Shown: positions 8,221-17,586 of the stretch, in pieces
Numbering within the stretch: the first letter of the stretch is position 1
Layout: each line of letters begins with the position of its first letter
Source: JAAYCB01 sp012744395
GTDB taxonomy: Bacteria; Planctomycetota; Planctomycetia; Pirellulales; Thermoguttaceae
Assembly (NCBI GenBank): GCA_028703175.1
Contig: JAQVNJ010000013.1
Coordinates: 1 to 64,000 of the forward strand
Direction: 5' to 3'
Length of the DNA: 64,000 nucleotides
Notes under the pieces: model-generated
What the model was told of the DNA's origin: nothing
Databases searched by the model: none
Seen by the model: only the letters and a program-made list of their open reading frames with translations
Made by a program: the position numbers and the translations under genes

Positions 8221-8713
8221 GTCCGGCCCTCCGTCGAGGGTACACTTCACAATCGGCCCCGCGACCCCCTGAACTCTCCGCGGCAAGCTTCGCTGACGCG
8301 CGAAGAAAAACCGAGTTGTCCATCGCAAATATTGCCAAATTCTACACCGGCAGCATACGGTGGGGAGCATGACGGGCGCCAGCGACCGTCGTTGCACTAC
8401 CCCCCAGTCCAGCCCCTCCTCGTCGCCGTGCCATCTCCGGGGCAATGGTCTCTCCCGCAAAGAATCGACCGAAATCGTTAATGCTTGTTGATTTTGTCCG
8501 GTTGCCCGGGTGAGTCAAGCTTTACCGCCGCCGCAAGACGCCGATTATGCCGGAAATTCCGGTCGCAACGGGCGTTAGGAAAACGCTCGCCGATCGGATT
8601 CTGCGGGGACGATGGATCGAACAGGCGCGGCCTTCGCCAGCCAATGCCCCGGGCCGGTGGTGTCCGGCGCGCCACTCCACAGCCAAAAACGGCCCTGATG
8701 GAACCGAAAGACG
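8221..8713. other. Intergenic stretch, no gene recognised
   Basis: About 490 bases between the decayed antitoxin and the TolC-like gene, which are divergently oriented. Open frames here overlap in several phases without ribosome sites or recognisable motifs. Promoters for both neighbours presumably lie here, but none stands out. Confidence 0.5.
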
Positions 8714-10162
8714 ATGAAGCGTTCGCAAAAAGCCGATTGCCGTGCGGTGCTTGCGATGATCGCCCTCTTGGGGGGCTGCGCGTGGCCGGGCGGCGCGGGG
8801 CAGGCCTTGCCGATGCCCAGCCAAAACCGGATATCTTCTACCGATCCCCCGCCGCACCATCGGACGTTCGCCGAGAACCGCGCCGTCTCCCAGGTCGCCT
8901 ACCAGAAGCCGGCTGGCGAAGCCGATTCACCGCAACCGGCCGATCTAGCCGGCGATCCGGCCGATCCACTGCTCGGCGAGACGGAATTGGCCCTGGACCT
9001 GCTCGTCGCCGAAGTCCAGGCCCGCAATCCTTCGATCCAGGCAGCCTCGGCGGCGTGGCGGGCGGCCGCCGAGCGCTACCCGCAGGTCGTTTCGCTCGAC
9101 GACCCGATGCTCGGCGGGATGATCGGCCCGAGCAGCGCCGGGATGGATGACGGCGGCGGCTGGATGGTGCAGGCCTCGCAGAGAGTCCCTTGGGCCGGCA
9201 AGCGGCCGCTCCGCGGGACCGCCGCCGCGGCCGAGGCCGACGCGATGAAAGGCGACATCGGCGATGCCCGGCTGCGGCTTTCGGAAGCGGCGCGAACCGC
9301 GTTCTACGACTATTATCTCGCTCGGCGGGAAATGGAAGTCAACGCATCGACCCGCCAGCTTGTCACGCAGTTCCGCCAGGTTGCCGCGAGCAAATACCAG
9401 GTGGGCCAGGCCACCGAGCAGGACGTTCTCCAGGCGGATGTCGAACTGGCAAGCCTGGAAAGCCGCCGGACCGAGCTGGTGCGCGACGAGCATGTGGCCG
9501 CCGCCAGGATCAACACGCTGCTGCACCGCGCCGCCGATCATCCCCTGCCGCCTCCGCCCGCCGAGTTGGCGATTCCCGATTCGCTGCCCAGCGCGGAGGA
9601 CCTTCAGCGCGCGGCGATCCGGTCCCGGCCCGACCTGTATGCCCTGCACGCGCGGATCCGCGCCGAGGAGGCGGCCGTGGCCCTGGCCTGCCGGGATTAT
9701 TATCCGGACGTGAACCTCGTCGCCCGCTACGATGGCTTCATGCCCGAGGAGATGCGGGCGCAAGTCGGCGTCGACATCAACCTGCCGATTCGCCACGCCC
9801 GCCGTTCCGCTGCGGTCCGCGAGGCGTCGCAGCGGGTCGTCCAGCGGCGGGCCGAATACCAGGCGCGGCTCGACCAGGTCCGATACGAAGTCCAAGCGGC
9901 CTGCGCGCGCGTCGAGCAGGGCCGGAAAGTCGTCGGGCTCTACGAGCAGAAGATTCTTCCCGCCGCCGAGCGGAGCCTCGAGTCGGCGCTGGCCAATTAC
10001 ACCAGCGGCAAGCTCGATTTTCTCCGCCTCCTGGACACCGAGCGGCAACTGAACAACCAGCGCGAGACCTACTTCCAGGCGATTGCCGAATACCATCGGC
10101 GCCTGGCGGAACTGGATCGGGTCGCAGGGCAAGCAGCCAGGCTCGCGCCGGCAGGTTCGTAG
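8714..10162 (+). CDS. TolC-family outer-membrane efflux lipoprotein
   Basis: 482 aa. A signal peptide ends in a lipobox (ALLGGC, Cys near residue 21). The body has the TolC duplication: a long helical stretch with ELALDLLVAEVQARNPSIQA near residue 90, a tube segment with ASKYQVGQATEQDVLQADVE, and a second half ending LANYTSGKLDFLRLLDTERQ. Such proteins form trimeric tunnels through the outer membrane for RND, ABC or MFS pumps; the length is normal for CusC/OprM-like members. No periplasmic adaptor or pump gene is next to it, so it is an orphan here. The ribosome site is weak (GAAAGACG before the ATG). It resembles metal-efflux TolC proteins, but specificity cannot be told. Confidence 0.88.
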   Translation: MKRSQKADCRAVLAMIALLGGCAWPGGAGQALPMPSQNRISSTDPPPHHRTFAENRAVSQVAYQKPAGEADSPQPADLAGDPADPLLGETELALDLLVAEVQARNPSIQAASAAWRAAAERYPQVVSLDDPMLGGMIGPSSAGMDDGGGWMVQASQRVPWAGKRPLRGTAAAAEADAMKGDIGDARLRLSEAARTAFYDYYLARREMEVNASTRQLVTQFRQVAASKYQVGQATEQDVLQADVELASLESRRTELVRDEHVAAARINTLLHRAADHPLPPPPAELAIPDSLPSAEDLQRAAIRSRPDLYALHARIRAEEAAVALACRDYYPDVNLVARYDGFMPEEMRAQVGVDINLPIRHARRSAAVREASQRVVQRRAEYQARLDQVRYEVQAACARVEQGRKVVGLYEQKILPAAERSLESALANYTSGKLDFLRLLDTERQLNNQRETYFQAIAEYHRRLAELDRVAGQAARLAPAGS

Positions 10163-10994
10163 CGCGGAATTTGTTCCGGGTTTTCTGCCCAAACCGACCG
10201 CCTTCAGGCGATCGGCTCTGGAGTCTTCAGCCGTCAGCTTTTAGGAATGACCTCAGCACCCTTGAAGCTGCCGGCTTTCTCGCTCGAATACCAAGACCCC
10301 TCACTTAGGGGATTATACAGACTGATTCGTAGCACGCGAAGTACTCAGTGACGGGCCGTTCTTCACATTAAAAAACGCCCATACACCGCGCGCCTATCCC
10401 CATAGCCACGACAGCTACGGTCCACACGAAGAGATTTGGCGATTGATCCAAGATAGCGACCGCTCACAGAGGTTCTGCGGCATGCACACAAATGCGGACC
10501 AATCGCTACACCTTCTGGAGAATCTCGATTGCGGACACCCCGCGTAGGGGCTGTGTGTTCGTGATCGTTGCATGTCCAAGTGATCCGCCATCGTTGGCGT
10601 CGGACCGTAGCTGCAACTGCGTCTCTCCGAGTATTGAGGTTCTCTGTGTTGCGCCCGCCCCGTCGATGCTTCGTACCAAATGGCACTCTTGCTCCGTGGG
10701 GGGGCGTGTTCCGGCCCGCAGAACACGCAGAAGACTATTGAAAGTGCGTGGCGGCTTCGGTACAGTGCAAATGACGAGGACGAGAATTGCCGTCGGAGGA
10801 CACGTGAGGCCCTCAATCGCAACCGGTACGTTTTCCAGCTTTCCATACACCACCCGGTATTCATCCGTTTGGGTGGCACTTGAAATAACATGGTCAAATG
10901 ATAATATTATGAACACATGAGCACTCTTGTTGTGCTTGAGGCTACAGAGGCTTGGCCTATTTGAAGTGTAACCAAAGAGTTGCGAGATTCGGAA
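10163..10994. other. Intergenic start of a less GC-rich island
   Basis: About 830 bases with visibly more A and T than the flanks, especially from about 10690 on. A minus-strand open frame at 10506-11069 has a fairly ordinary amino-acid mix (ending RGVSAIEILQKV), but it overlaps the next gene antiparallel, has no ribosome site, and matches nothing I know. It could be an eroded gene. I see no transposase or integrase remnant. Confidence 0.4.
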
Positions 10995-11453
10995 ATGGAT
11001 GTTACTAGCCATCGATTGGTTGATGCGGCGAGGGCTGTCATTCTCGCCAGTGGTGATGAACTTTATCAACGCATAGCGAACCTACGTGAACAATTGAAAA
11101 CGTTGGATCAGGAACGTCAAGATCGCAGAAGACGCTCCATCCGCCACTTGGCCGTTAATCGTCTTGGGTGCGACGGCGCTATCGAGTTCGATGATGATTG
11201 TGCGGTGAGCGAGTCCAGTGCCAACGGCGCCTATGTGGAGGCATGGGTGTGGGTGGACTTCGATGGGACTTCACTTGACACATCTGCAGATTCTGCGATG
11301 GCAATCTGGCATCCCGACTGCGGCGCGCAGACCGATCAAGACATCGTCGCGGGACTATGGACAGGCGTTACCTGGCCGCTGCGAGAATCGAAGCCTTACC
11401 ACCGCACAACCCCCCTATTCTATGGCAGCTTACGAATCGGTTCCGGTGTTTAG
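10995..11453 (+). CDS. Hypothetical protein upstream of a type IV restriction enzyme
   Basis: 152 aa from the ATG at 10995; a TTG at 10980 would add five residues. The N-terminal 50 residues are charged and probably form a coiled coil (LYQRIANLREQLKTLDQERQ). The rest has a conserved-looking core: IEFDDDCAVSES, GAYVEAWVWVDFDGTSLD. No catalytic motif is recognisable. Its last 32 bases overlap the start of the Mrr-type endonuclease gene, which suggests translational coupling and a shared role, for example as a partner or specificity subunit. Base composition is like the endonuclease gene and unlike the surrounding genome, consistent with transfer as a unit. I do not recognise the family. Confidence 0.6.
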   Translation: MDVTSHRLVDAARAVILASGDELYQRIANLREQLKTLDQERQDRRRRSIRHLAVNRLGCDGAIEFDDDCAVSESSANGAYVEAWVWVDFDGTSLDTSADSAMAIWHPDCGAQTDQDIVAGLWTGVTWPLRESKPYHRTTPLFYGSLRIGSGV

Positions 11454-12438
11454 AGTAGACCATCTCTACACGCATGAGGAGGTCTACAATTCCCTTGGCG
11501 TTGGCAATGCCGGCGGCATCAGGCCGGCTCTGAACGGCGACGGTACCGTGCGCCGCCTGGTCGTGATGACTGCTGAGCCTAGTCAGAAGATTGCCGGAGA
11601 AAACCCTTACCACGACCGGATCGAGGGTGATGTGCTTGTTTTCACGGCTGCTGGCCGCGAAGGAGAACAGTTGCTCAGCGGCGTGAACCGAAGACTCACG
11701 GAACAGGCCGTATCCGGATTTCCGATTTATGGCTTCATTAACATTGGGAGCCGACGCAACACGGTGCTAGGAAAACGGCGGTGGCGTTTTCTGGGACTCC
11801 TTCAGTTCTTCCGCTATTCACAGGAGATGCAGCCGGACACGAAGGGTAATCGACGGGGCGTATGGATCTTCGAGTTGCTCATCCATAGTTCGCTGCAGGA
11901 CGTTCCAGTCCACCTTGACGCAACACTATCTTCGCGACTTATGTCCGAGATTCCATGTTTACCAGACGCGGACCGTGAGATTAGCGTGCCGGAGTCGGTT
12001 GCTGTATCTGCCGAAGGTGCCGTGCCCGCGGAAGAACTGGAGAATACTCGCCGGAGTATGTTGAACATGCCACCGAAGAAGTTCGAGGAACTGACTAGGT
12101 TGGTACTCGAGCGAACTGGATTTGAGAGAGTGACAGTAACTCGTTACAGCCAAGATGGAGGCATCGATGTCAGCGCTTACGCAGGCCGCACCCTTTGGCC
12201 GCTAAGGGAGACGTTGGTCCAGGTTCAGGCCAAGCGCTGGCTACATTCCGTTGGACGGCGAGAGGTGGCGGAGCTACGCGGCAGCCTTCATCCCTATGCG
12301 CGGGGAACAATCGTCACAACAAGCCATTTCACGCGTGCCGCAGTGCTCGAGGCACGAGATGCCGGCAAAGCTCCGATTGTGCTCGTCGACGGTCTGGATT
12401 TCTCGCGCCTGGTCATCGCTGCCTGCCTGCAACCTTAG
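11422..12438 (+). CDS. Modification-dependent restriction endonuclease: SRA-like domain plus Mrr catalytic domain
   Basis: 338 aa from the ATG at 11422; no clear ribosome site, and the start overlaps the preceding gene. The C-terminal domain (about 205-338) is Mrr-type PD-(D/E)XK nuclease: a helix glutamate in KKFEELTRLVLE, DGGID with Asp249, then the Q-A-K core at 269-271, and GTIVTTSHFT. The N-terminal 155 residues resemble the SRA-like modified-base reader seen at the front of ScoMcrA-type and related HNH enzymes: GVGNAGGIRPA, GDVLVFTAAGREGEQ, GNRRGVWIFELL. The layout fits a type IV enzyme that cuts DNA carrying modified bases. No cognate methyltransferase adjoins it, as expected. The nuclease call is strong; the reader domain is inferred from pattern only. 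Confidence 0.78.
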   Translation: MAAYESVPVFRVDHLYTHEEVYNSLGVGNAGGIRPALNGDGTVRRLVVMTAEPSQKIAGENPYHDRIEGDVLVFTAAGREGEQLLSGVNRRLTEQAVSGFPIYGFINIGSRRNTVLGKRRWRFLGLLQFFRYSQEMQPDTKGNRRGVWIFELLIHSSLQDVPVHLDATLSSRLMSEIPCLPDADREISVPESVAVSAEGAVPAEELENTRRSMLNMPPKKFEELTRLVLERTGFERVTVTRYSQDGGIDVSAYAGRTLWPLRETLVQVQAKRWLHSVGRREVAELRGSLHPYARGTIVTTSHFTRAAVLEARDAGKAPIVLVDGLDFSRLVIAACLQP

Positions 12439-12700
12439 ACTGGGAATGAATGTGGGGACGCCGGGACGCCGGGCGCAAAAACGCCTTGCCCAACCCGTCT
12501 GCTCGACAATGCATTGTGTCGCGAAATATAGTGACGGCTGCCCCGAGACGGGGCGATTTGGAGATCGTGCGCTGAGTGGGTTCGCGAACGCCGCAAGTGC
12601 GGGGCCGCCCCAGCTTGGCCATTCCTTTAAAATCGTGCGCGTTCGCCCACCCGAATACAGAGCGTAACAAAAACCGCCGCTGATTGGAGGTCGAGCCGCC

Positions 12701-13969
12701 ATGAACCACCGTGTGCCCAAGGGCGATCATCCAGCCAGACTTCGCGACAATCCTGGCAGCGTGGCGCTGACGCTCGCGCTGCTGCTCGCCGCAAGCGGGT
12801 CGATGGCCGCCGGCAGGGAGGCGGCCCCGCCGCCCCGGACCTTCCATTTTCCCGAAAACGGAATCACCTTCGACGCGGATTTCGAAGGGGCGCGGCTCAG
12901 CGGCTGCACGCAGCGCGGCCCGGCCGAGTTCGATGCCCTGATCCGCGCCGAGGACGAGCCGATCAACAACAGCGCCTGGTATGCGTTTCGCGTCTCGGCC
13001 ACGACGGCCCAGCGCGTGACCGTCCACCTGCGGTATCAAGGCGGCAGCCACCGCTACCATCCTTGGACGAGCAGCGATGGACTCCACTGGGAGCGGCTCC
13101 CGGCCGGCGCCTACCGCACCGCCGAAAAATCCGCCACGCTGTCGATCGACGCCGGCCCGAAACCCGTCTGGATCTCCGCGCAGGAGCGGATCGGACTCCG
13201 CGAACTGGAAGCCTGGACCGACCGGCTCGCCGAGCGGCCCGGCATCGAGGCGGCGCAGGTCGGGCGCTCCGTCGAGGGGCGCGCGATCCGAAAACTGACG
13301 ATTGGGGCGGAGACGTCCCGATACGGCGTGTTCATCATCGGCCGGCAGCATCCGCCCGAGGTCACCGGCTCGCTTGCCTTGATGGCGTTCGTGGAGACGA
13401 TCGCCGGCCCCGGGGAACTGGCGGAGGAGTTCCGCCGCGCCTGCCAGACGGTGGTCGTTCCGCTCGTCAATCCCGACGGCGTGGCCGCCGGCAATTGGCG
13501 GCACAACATGCACGGCTACGATTTGAACCGCGACTGGGGCCCCTTCCGCCAGCCGGAGACTGCGGCCGTCCGCGACGAAATCCTCAAGCATCAAGGCGCG
13601 GACAAGCCGCGGCTGGTCTTCTTTCTCGATTTCCACTCGACGCACAGCGACGTGTTCTACATCGAGGGGGGCAAGGAACCGGTCTGGCCGGTGGACTTTG
13701 CCGACCGCTGGCTCGACGCCGTCTCCGAGCGGCTGCCCGACTACAAGCTCCGGCGGGAGACGGCCGCCGGATCGAGACCGCTTTCGAAGATGTGGGTCCG
13801 CAAGACCCTGCGGATTCCGGCGGTGATCTACGAGGTCGGCGACAATACCGACCGGGCCCGGATTCGGCGGGTGGCTCAAGCGGCCGCCGAGGAAATGATC
13901 CGCTTGCTGCTGGAGGAGATCGAAAACGGGCCGCCGGCGCCGAGAGACCGGAAAACTGCGGCGGATTGA
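12701..13969 (+). CDS. Secreted M14-family zinc carboxypeptidase
   Basis: 422 aa with a ribosome site TGGAGG 10 bases ahead and a signal sequence centred on residues 20-37. Residues about 45-165 form a beta-rich leader domain of unclear role. The M14 peptidase domain follows, with zinc ligands in HPPE (about 217-220) and the histidine of DFHSTH (about 311), a substrate arginine region in DLNRDWGPF, and the catalytic glutamate in VIYEVGDNT (about 378). Enzymes of this family remove C-terminal amino acids from peptides or act on cell-wall peptides. It acts outside the cytoplasm. It stands alone between the restriction island and the DUF481 gene. The 262 bases before it hold nothing recognisable. 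Confidence 0.88.
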   Translation: MNHRVPKGDHPARLRDNPGSVALTLALLLAASGSMAAGREAAPPPRTFHFPENGITFDADFEGARLSGCTQRGPAEFDALIRAEDEPINNSAWYAFRVSATTAQRVTVHLRYQGGSHRYHPWTSSDGLHWERLPAGAYRTAEKSATLSIDAGPKPVWISAQERIGLRELEAWTDRLAERPGIEAAQVGRSVEGRAIRKLTIGAETSRYGVFIIGRQHPPEVTGSLALMAFVETIAGPGELAEEFRRACQTVVVPLVNPDGVAAGNWRHNMHGYDLNRDWGPFRQPETAAVRDEILKHQGADKPRLVFFLDFHSTHSDVFYIEGGKEPVWPVDFADRWLDAVSERLPDYKLRRETAAGSRPLSKMWVRKTLRIPAVIYEVGDNTDRARIRRVAQAAAEEMIRLLLEEIENGPPAPRDRKTAAD

Positions 13970-14174
13970 ACTTGTAAGCTTGCCGCCTTGTTGTTACTCT
14001 TCCGCCGCTTTTCTTCACTCGCCTTGGGGCATCCACGGTGCTTGAAGCGACTGGCGGCCTGCCAACAGAGGTGACAGATCCAGTCCCATTCCCAAGGGGC
14101 AGCGGGTGGATCAATGGGAATGCCGGCTCCAGGGCCGGCGCGGAAGGGACAAGGGACAACAGGAGGCACCAAAG

Positions 14175-15188
14175 GTGGTTCGTGCAGGCTTGCTTTCTGC
14201 GCTCGTCATCGGATGTCTTGCCACGTGGGGTTTTGGGCAAGACTACTTCACCGAGGCCTACCAAAACCCGGCGATGAACGTCGAGCCGATGCCGCCGGCT
14301 TATTCCACGGCGCCCAGCGCCTCCCCATACGCCATGCAGATGGCGCCGCAGCCTCTGAGTCTGCCTAACGATCCGACTTCGGCGCCGTTTGGTCCGCCGG
14401 AAATCCTGCCCGAAACCGTTCCCGCCCCATCGGCGGACCAGGCCGCCGGCGGATCGTCCGACACGCCGGTTCTCGCCGACCCGATCCAGGTCGCGGAGCC
14501 CGCCCCCTGGTGGATGTACGACATGGGGGATTGGCTCGACTTCTGGACGGGCAGCCTGGAATTGGGCGTCACCGGGTCGGAGGGAAACAGCCAGACCCTG
14601 AATTACCAGCTTGGGGTCGACGCGAAGCGGAAGACGAAGCAGACGGTGCTGGACTTCGATTTGCAGTATTACCGCAAGTCGGCCGACTCGATCGAGACAA
14701 GTCACCGGCTGTTTGCCGAGACCCGCTGGGAATGGCTGTTCGCCGATTCCCCGTGGACGTGGTATGTCCGCCAGCTCACCGAGTACGATGAATTCACGGC
14801 CTACGATGTCCGCCTCACGTTCGACACGGGTCTCGGGTATGCCCTGATCGACAACGAGACCACGTCGTTCGTGACCCGTGCCGGTGCCGGCGGATCGCGG
14901 GAAATCGGCGGCCCGGACGATTCCTGGGTCCCCGAGGCGGTGTTTGGCCTGGAGTTCTCGCATCAACTCAGCAAGCGGCAGAAGCTGAGCGCATCGGCCG
15001 ACTACACGCCCGACGTGACGAATTTTTCGGACTACCGCTTGACGAGCAAGGCCGCGTGGGAGGTGTTGCTCGACGAGGAAATGAACCTCAGCCTGAAGCT
15101 GAGCATCCTCGACCGCTACGACAGCACTCCCAACGGGGTCAAACCGAACGATCTCGACTACACGATCACGCTGCTCTGGAAATTCTGA
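14175..15188 (+). CDS. DUF481-family outer-membrane beta-barrel protein
   Basis: 337 aa. A GTG start at 14175 is chosen because AGGAGG ends eight bases upstream and a signal peptide (LLSALVIGCLATWGFG) begins at once; an upstream in-frame GTG at 14106 has neither. After a proline-rich spacer of about 110 residues comes the DUF481 (YdiY-like) barrel: LELGVTGSEGNSQTLNY, repeated alternating-hydrophobic strands, and a terminal aromatic (LLWKF) as outer-membrane assembly signal. Members are salt-induced or envelope proteins of unknown role. The preceding 200 bases and the following 310 bases contain no other gene. Confidence 0.85.
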   Translation: MVRAGLLSALVIGCLATWGFGQDYFTEAYQNPAMNVEPMPPAYSTAPSASPYAMQMAPQPLSLPNDPTSAPFGPPEILPETVPAPSADQAAGGSSDTPVLADPIQVAEPAPWWMYDMGDWLDFWTGSLELGVTGSEGNSQTLNYQLGVDAKRKTKQTVLDFDLQYYRKSADSIETSHRLFAETRWEWLFADSPWTWYVRQLTEYDEFTAYDVRLTFDTGLGYALIDNETTSFVTRAGAGGSREIGGPDDSWVPEAVFGLEFSHQLSKRQKLSASADYTPDVTNFSDYRLTSKAAWEVLLDEEMNLSLKLSILDRYDSTPNGVKPNDLDYTITLLWKF

Positions 15189-15498
15189 AAGGGGCGCTGC
15201 CGCGGCCAAGGCGATCGGTCGCACCGCGGGCCGGCGGCGATTGCCGCGTCGCCGGGCGAAACTGTCTTCCGCGAGGCGACCCTGCCGGCAGGCCGGGCCG
15301 TCGAGAGCCGGACGCCGGGCCGCGGCGGGGTTTCTTGCCCCCGGCCCGTCGGCGGCTAGAATTCACCGCGCAGGCCGCCCGCCCCGCGACGCGATCCTCG
15401 TCCCCGAGTTCCCGCCGGGAGAGCCCGGGGCGGCAGGTGCGGCTTGCTCCCGACGATCTCCCGACTTCCGGCCCCGGGCTTCCGACTTCTGGCCAACA
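15189..15498. other. Intergenic stretch upstream of sufU, no gene recognised
   Basis: About 310 bases. The sufU frame stays open through much of it, but the upstream part encodes only arginine/proline-rich sequence with no ribosome site. The suf promoter should be here but no consensus boxes are convincing. Confidence 0.5.
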
Positions 15499-15912
15499 AT
15501 GGACGAAGAGCAAATCTACCAAGAACACGTCCTCGATCACTACGAGGAGCCTTACCACCGGGGGCGGGCGCGGGACTGCACGCACGCCCACGAGGATGAC
15601 AATCCGCTCTGCGGCGACACGGTGTCGATCGAGCTGAACATCGATCCGCAGGGGCGGCTCCGCGAGGCCTATTTCGACGGCGACGGCTGCTGCATCAGCC
15701 AGGCGTCGGCCTCGATGCTGATCGAGAAGTTCGATGGAAAGACGGTCGACGAGGTTCGCCGGTTCAGCGCCGAAGAGATGCTGGAACTGTTCGGCGCCAA
15801 ACTGACGCCGAACCGCCAGAAATGTTGCCTGTTGCCGTGGCGCGTCCTCCAATCGGCGGTGTTTTCTCCGGTGAAGCCGGCCGAGCGAGCCAACGGGAAA
15901 GAAAGCCATTGA
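15499..15912 (+). CDS. sufU: SUF-system NifU-like Fe-S assembly protein
   Basis: 137 aa from the ATG at 15499, where similarity to the family begins (EQIYQEHVLDHYEEPYHRG). The three conserved cysteine sites are present in DNPLCGD, DGDGCCISQAS and RQKCCLLPW, so zinc/cluster binding should be intact. SufU accepts persulfide sulfur from SufS and supports Fe-S cluster assembly in the cytoplasm. Its stop codon overlaps the start of the cysteine desulfurase gene (TGATG), a strong sign of translational coupling. Length is normal. No SufBCD genes are in the window, so the scaffold is encoded elsewhere. Confidence 0.92.
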   Translation: MDEEQIYQEHVLDHYEEPYHRGRARDCTHAHEDDNPLCGDTVSIELNIDPQGRLREAYFDGDGCCISQASASMLIEKFDGKTVDEVRRFSAEEMLELFGAKLTPNRQKCCLLPWRVLQSAVFSPVKPAERANGKESH

Positions 15913-17177
15913 TGAGCGAAGCGCCATGCCGCCACACAGGCCTTGAACCGCCAACGATCCGCGGCGACTTTCCGATCCTCTCCAAGGTGCTCCATGGCGG
16001 GGTCCCGCTGGCCTACCTCGACAACGCCGCCACGACCCAGCGGCCTCGCCAGGTGATCCAGGCGATAGTCGAGACCTACGAGCAGCATTACGCCAACGTC
16101 CACCGCGGCATCCACTGGCTCTCGGACCAGACGACCGATCTTTACGAGCAGTCGCGGGAAAAGGTCCGCGCGCTGCTCAACGCGCCCGCGCCCGAGCAGA
16201 TCATCTTCACGCACGGGGCGACCGCTTCGATCAACCTCGTGGCCAGAAGCTGGGGCGATGCCAACGTTGGCCGCGGCGACGAAATCCTGCTGACGGAGAT
16301 GGAGCACCACTCGAACCTCGTCCCCTGGCGGCAGTTGGCCGAGCGGACCGGCGCGATCGTTCGCCACGTGCCGGTCACGGACCGGGGCGTCCTCGAGATG
16401 GAGGCCTTCGACCGACTGCTCAGCGACAGGACCAGGCTCGTAGCGGTGACGGCCGTATCCAATGTGCTGGGCACGATCAACCCGATCGGAGAGATTATCG
16501 CCAAGGCGCACCGGGCCGGCGCGTGTGTCCTCGTCGATGGGGCCCAGAGCGTGCCGCATCTGAAGACGGACGTGCAGGCCTGGAACGTCGATTTCCTCGC
16601 CTTTAGCGGGCACAAGATGATGGGGCCGTCGGGCGTTGGCGTGCTCTACGGGCGGCGTGAATTGCTGGAATCGATGCCGCCCTTCCTGGGCGGCGGCAGC
16701 ATGATCCGCCGCGTCACGCTCGACGGCTTCGAACCGGCCGACCTGCCGGCGAAATTCGAGGCCGGCACTCCGCCGATCGTCTCCGCCATCGGCCTCGGCG
16801 CCGCGCTCGACTACCTCGACGGGGTCGGCCTGGACGCCGTCACCCGGCACGAACAAGACCTGACGCGGTATGCCCACGAGGTGCTCGGCGAACTGGGCGA
16901 CCTACGGATTCTCGGCCCGCCGCCGGAAGAGAAGTCGGCGATCGTGAGCTTCGTCTTCGACGGCAACCGGCCCCATGCCCACGACATCGCGCAACTGCTC
17001 GATCGGCAGGGCGTGGCGATCCGCGCCGGGCACCATTGCGCGATGCCGCTGCACAAACGATTCCGCGTCAACGCCACCGCCCGGGCGAGTTTCTACCTCT
17101 ACAATACACGCGAAGAAATCGACCTCTTGGCCAGGTCGCTTCAACAAGTCCGGCAAGTTTTCCGAAGACGGACCTGA
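15912..17177 (+). CDS. sufS: SufS-type cysteine desulfurase
   Basis: 421 aa from the ATG that overlaps the sufU stop. Class V PLP aminotransferase fold: LDNAATTQRP near the start, THGATASINLV, the PLP lysine in AFSGHKMMGPSG (about residue 234), and the persulfide cysteine in RAGHHCAMPL (Cys376). The RAGHHCA form of the loop is that of group II enzymes (SufS), not IscS. It releases sulfur from cysteine and hands it to SufU. The pair with sufU defines a minimal sulfur-transfer operon. It is followed convergently by a small gene, an Rrf2 regulator and APS reductase on the other strand. Confidence 0.94.
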   Translation: MSEAPCRHTGLEPPTIRGDFPILSKVLHGGVPLAYLDNAATTQRPRQVIQAIVETYEQHYANVHRGIHWLSDQTTDLYEQSREKVRALLNAPAPEQIIFTHGATASINLVARSWGDANVGRGDEILLTEMEHHSNLVPWRQLAERTGAIVRHVPVTDRGVLEMEAFDRLLSDRTRLVAVTAVSNVLGTINPIGEIIAKAHRAGACVLVDGAQSVPHLKTDVQAWNVDFLAFSGHKMMGPSGVGVLYGRRELLESMPPFLGGGSMIRRVTLDGFEPADLPAKFEAGTPPIVSAIGLGAALDYLDGVGLDAVTRHEQDLTRYAHEVLGELGDLRILGPPPEEKSAIVSFVFDGNRPHAHDIAQLLDRQGVAIRAGHHCAMPLHKRFRVNATARASFYLYNTREEIDLLARSLQQVRQVFRRRT

Positions 17178-17271
17178 AGACGGGCCTCTCGGGCGGTTGC
17201 GGCCTCGAGACCCTCTGTCCCGGCGAAACGCTCTCGGGCAGAACTTTCGGCTCGTGCGGGAATCCGTGGGG

Positions 17272-17463
17272 CTAAGCGCGCGGCTGCTCGATCCGGTTGA
17301 CTTCCTTGCTGGTCAGCTTCTCCAGGTCCACCACCTCCCAGAGTGCCGACTGGTCCGGATCCTTGATGACGATCTTCCTGCCGATGCTCGCCTGATCGTC
17401 CGGGAGGAGGACTTGCTTGGTTTCGTCATCGCGCTGGATTGTGCATTTTCTGTATTCTGTCAT
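17272..17463 (-). CDS. Small hypothetical protein, 63 aa
   Basis: The frame extends upstream to 17583, but the ATG at 17463 has AAGGAG at good distance, and the extension is low-complexity. The product starts MTEYRKCTIQRDDETKQ, is charged and without membrane segments, and ends LEKLTSKEVNRIEQPRA. A beta-rich fold is likely (KQVLLPDD, GRKIVIKDP). I do not recognise the family. It lies between sufS and the rrf2-like gene, on the strand of the latter and 123 bases below it, so it could belong to the same transcript. Confidence 0.55.
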   Translation of the reverse strand: MTEYRKCTIQRDDETKQVLLPDDQASIGRKIVIKDPDQSALWEVVDLEKLTSKEVNRIEQPRA

Positions 17464-17586
17464 GCCGTCTCCTTTTGCCCCGCCGGATCCAGAACCCCCT
17501 TCGCTCGCAGCAGAGTGAAACCCCGGCGGCGACCGCTGGTTTCGCGCGGTGGTGGGCGGAAACGGGGCAGCCGCCAGGCGCACCGG

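Noticed and set aside
10506..11069. A 187-codon minus-strand frame in the AT-richer island
   Set aside because: It overlaps a better-supported plus-strand gene antiparallel, has no ribosome site or internal start at a sensible position, and matches no family I know. Kept as a comment in the intergenic entry.
11218..12438. Starting the Mrr-type gene at 11218
   Set aside because: The 68 extra codons lie entirely within the upstream gene in another phase and are not protein-like. The ATG at 11422 precedes the recognisable domain.
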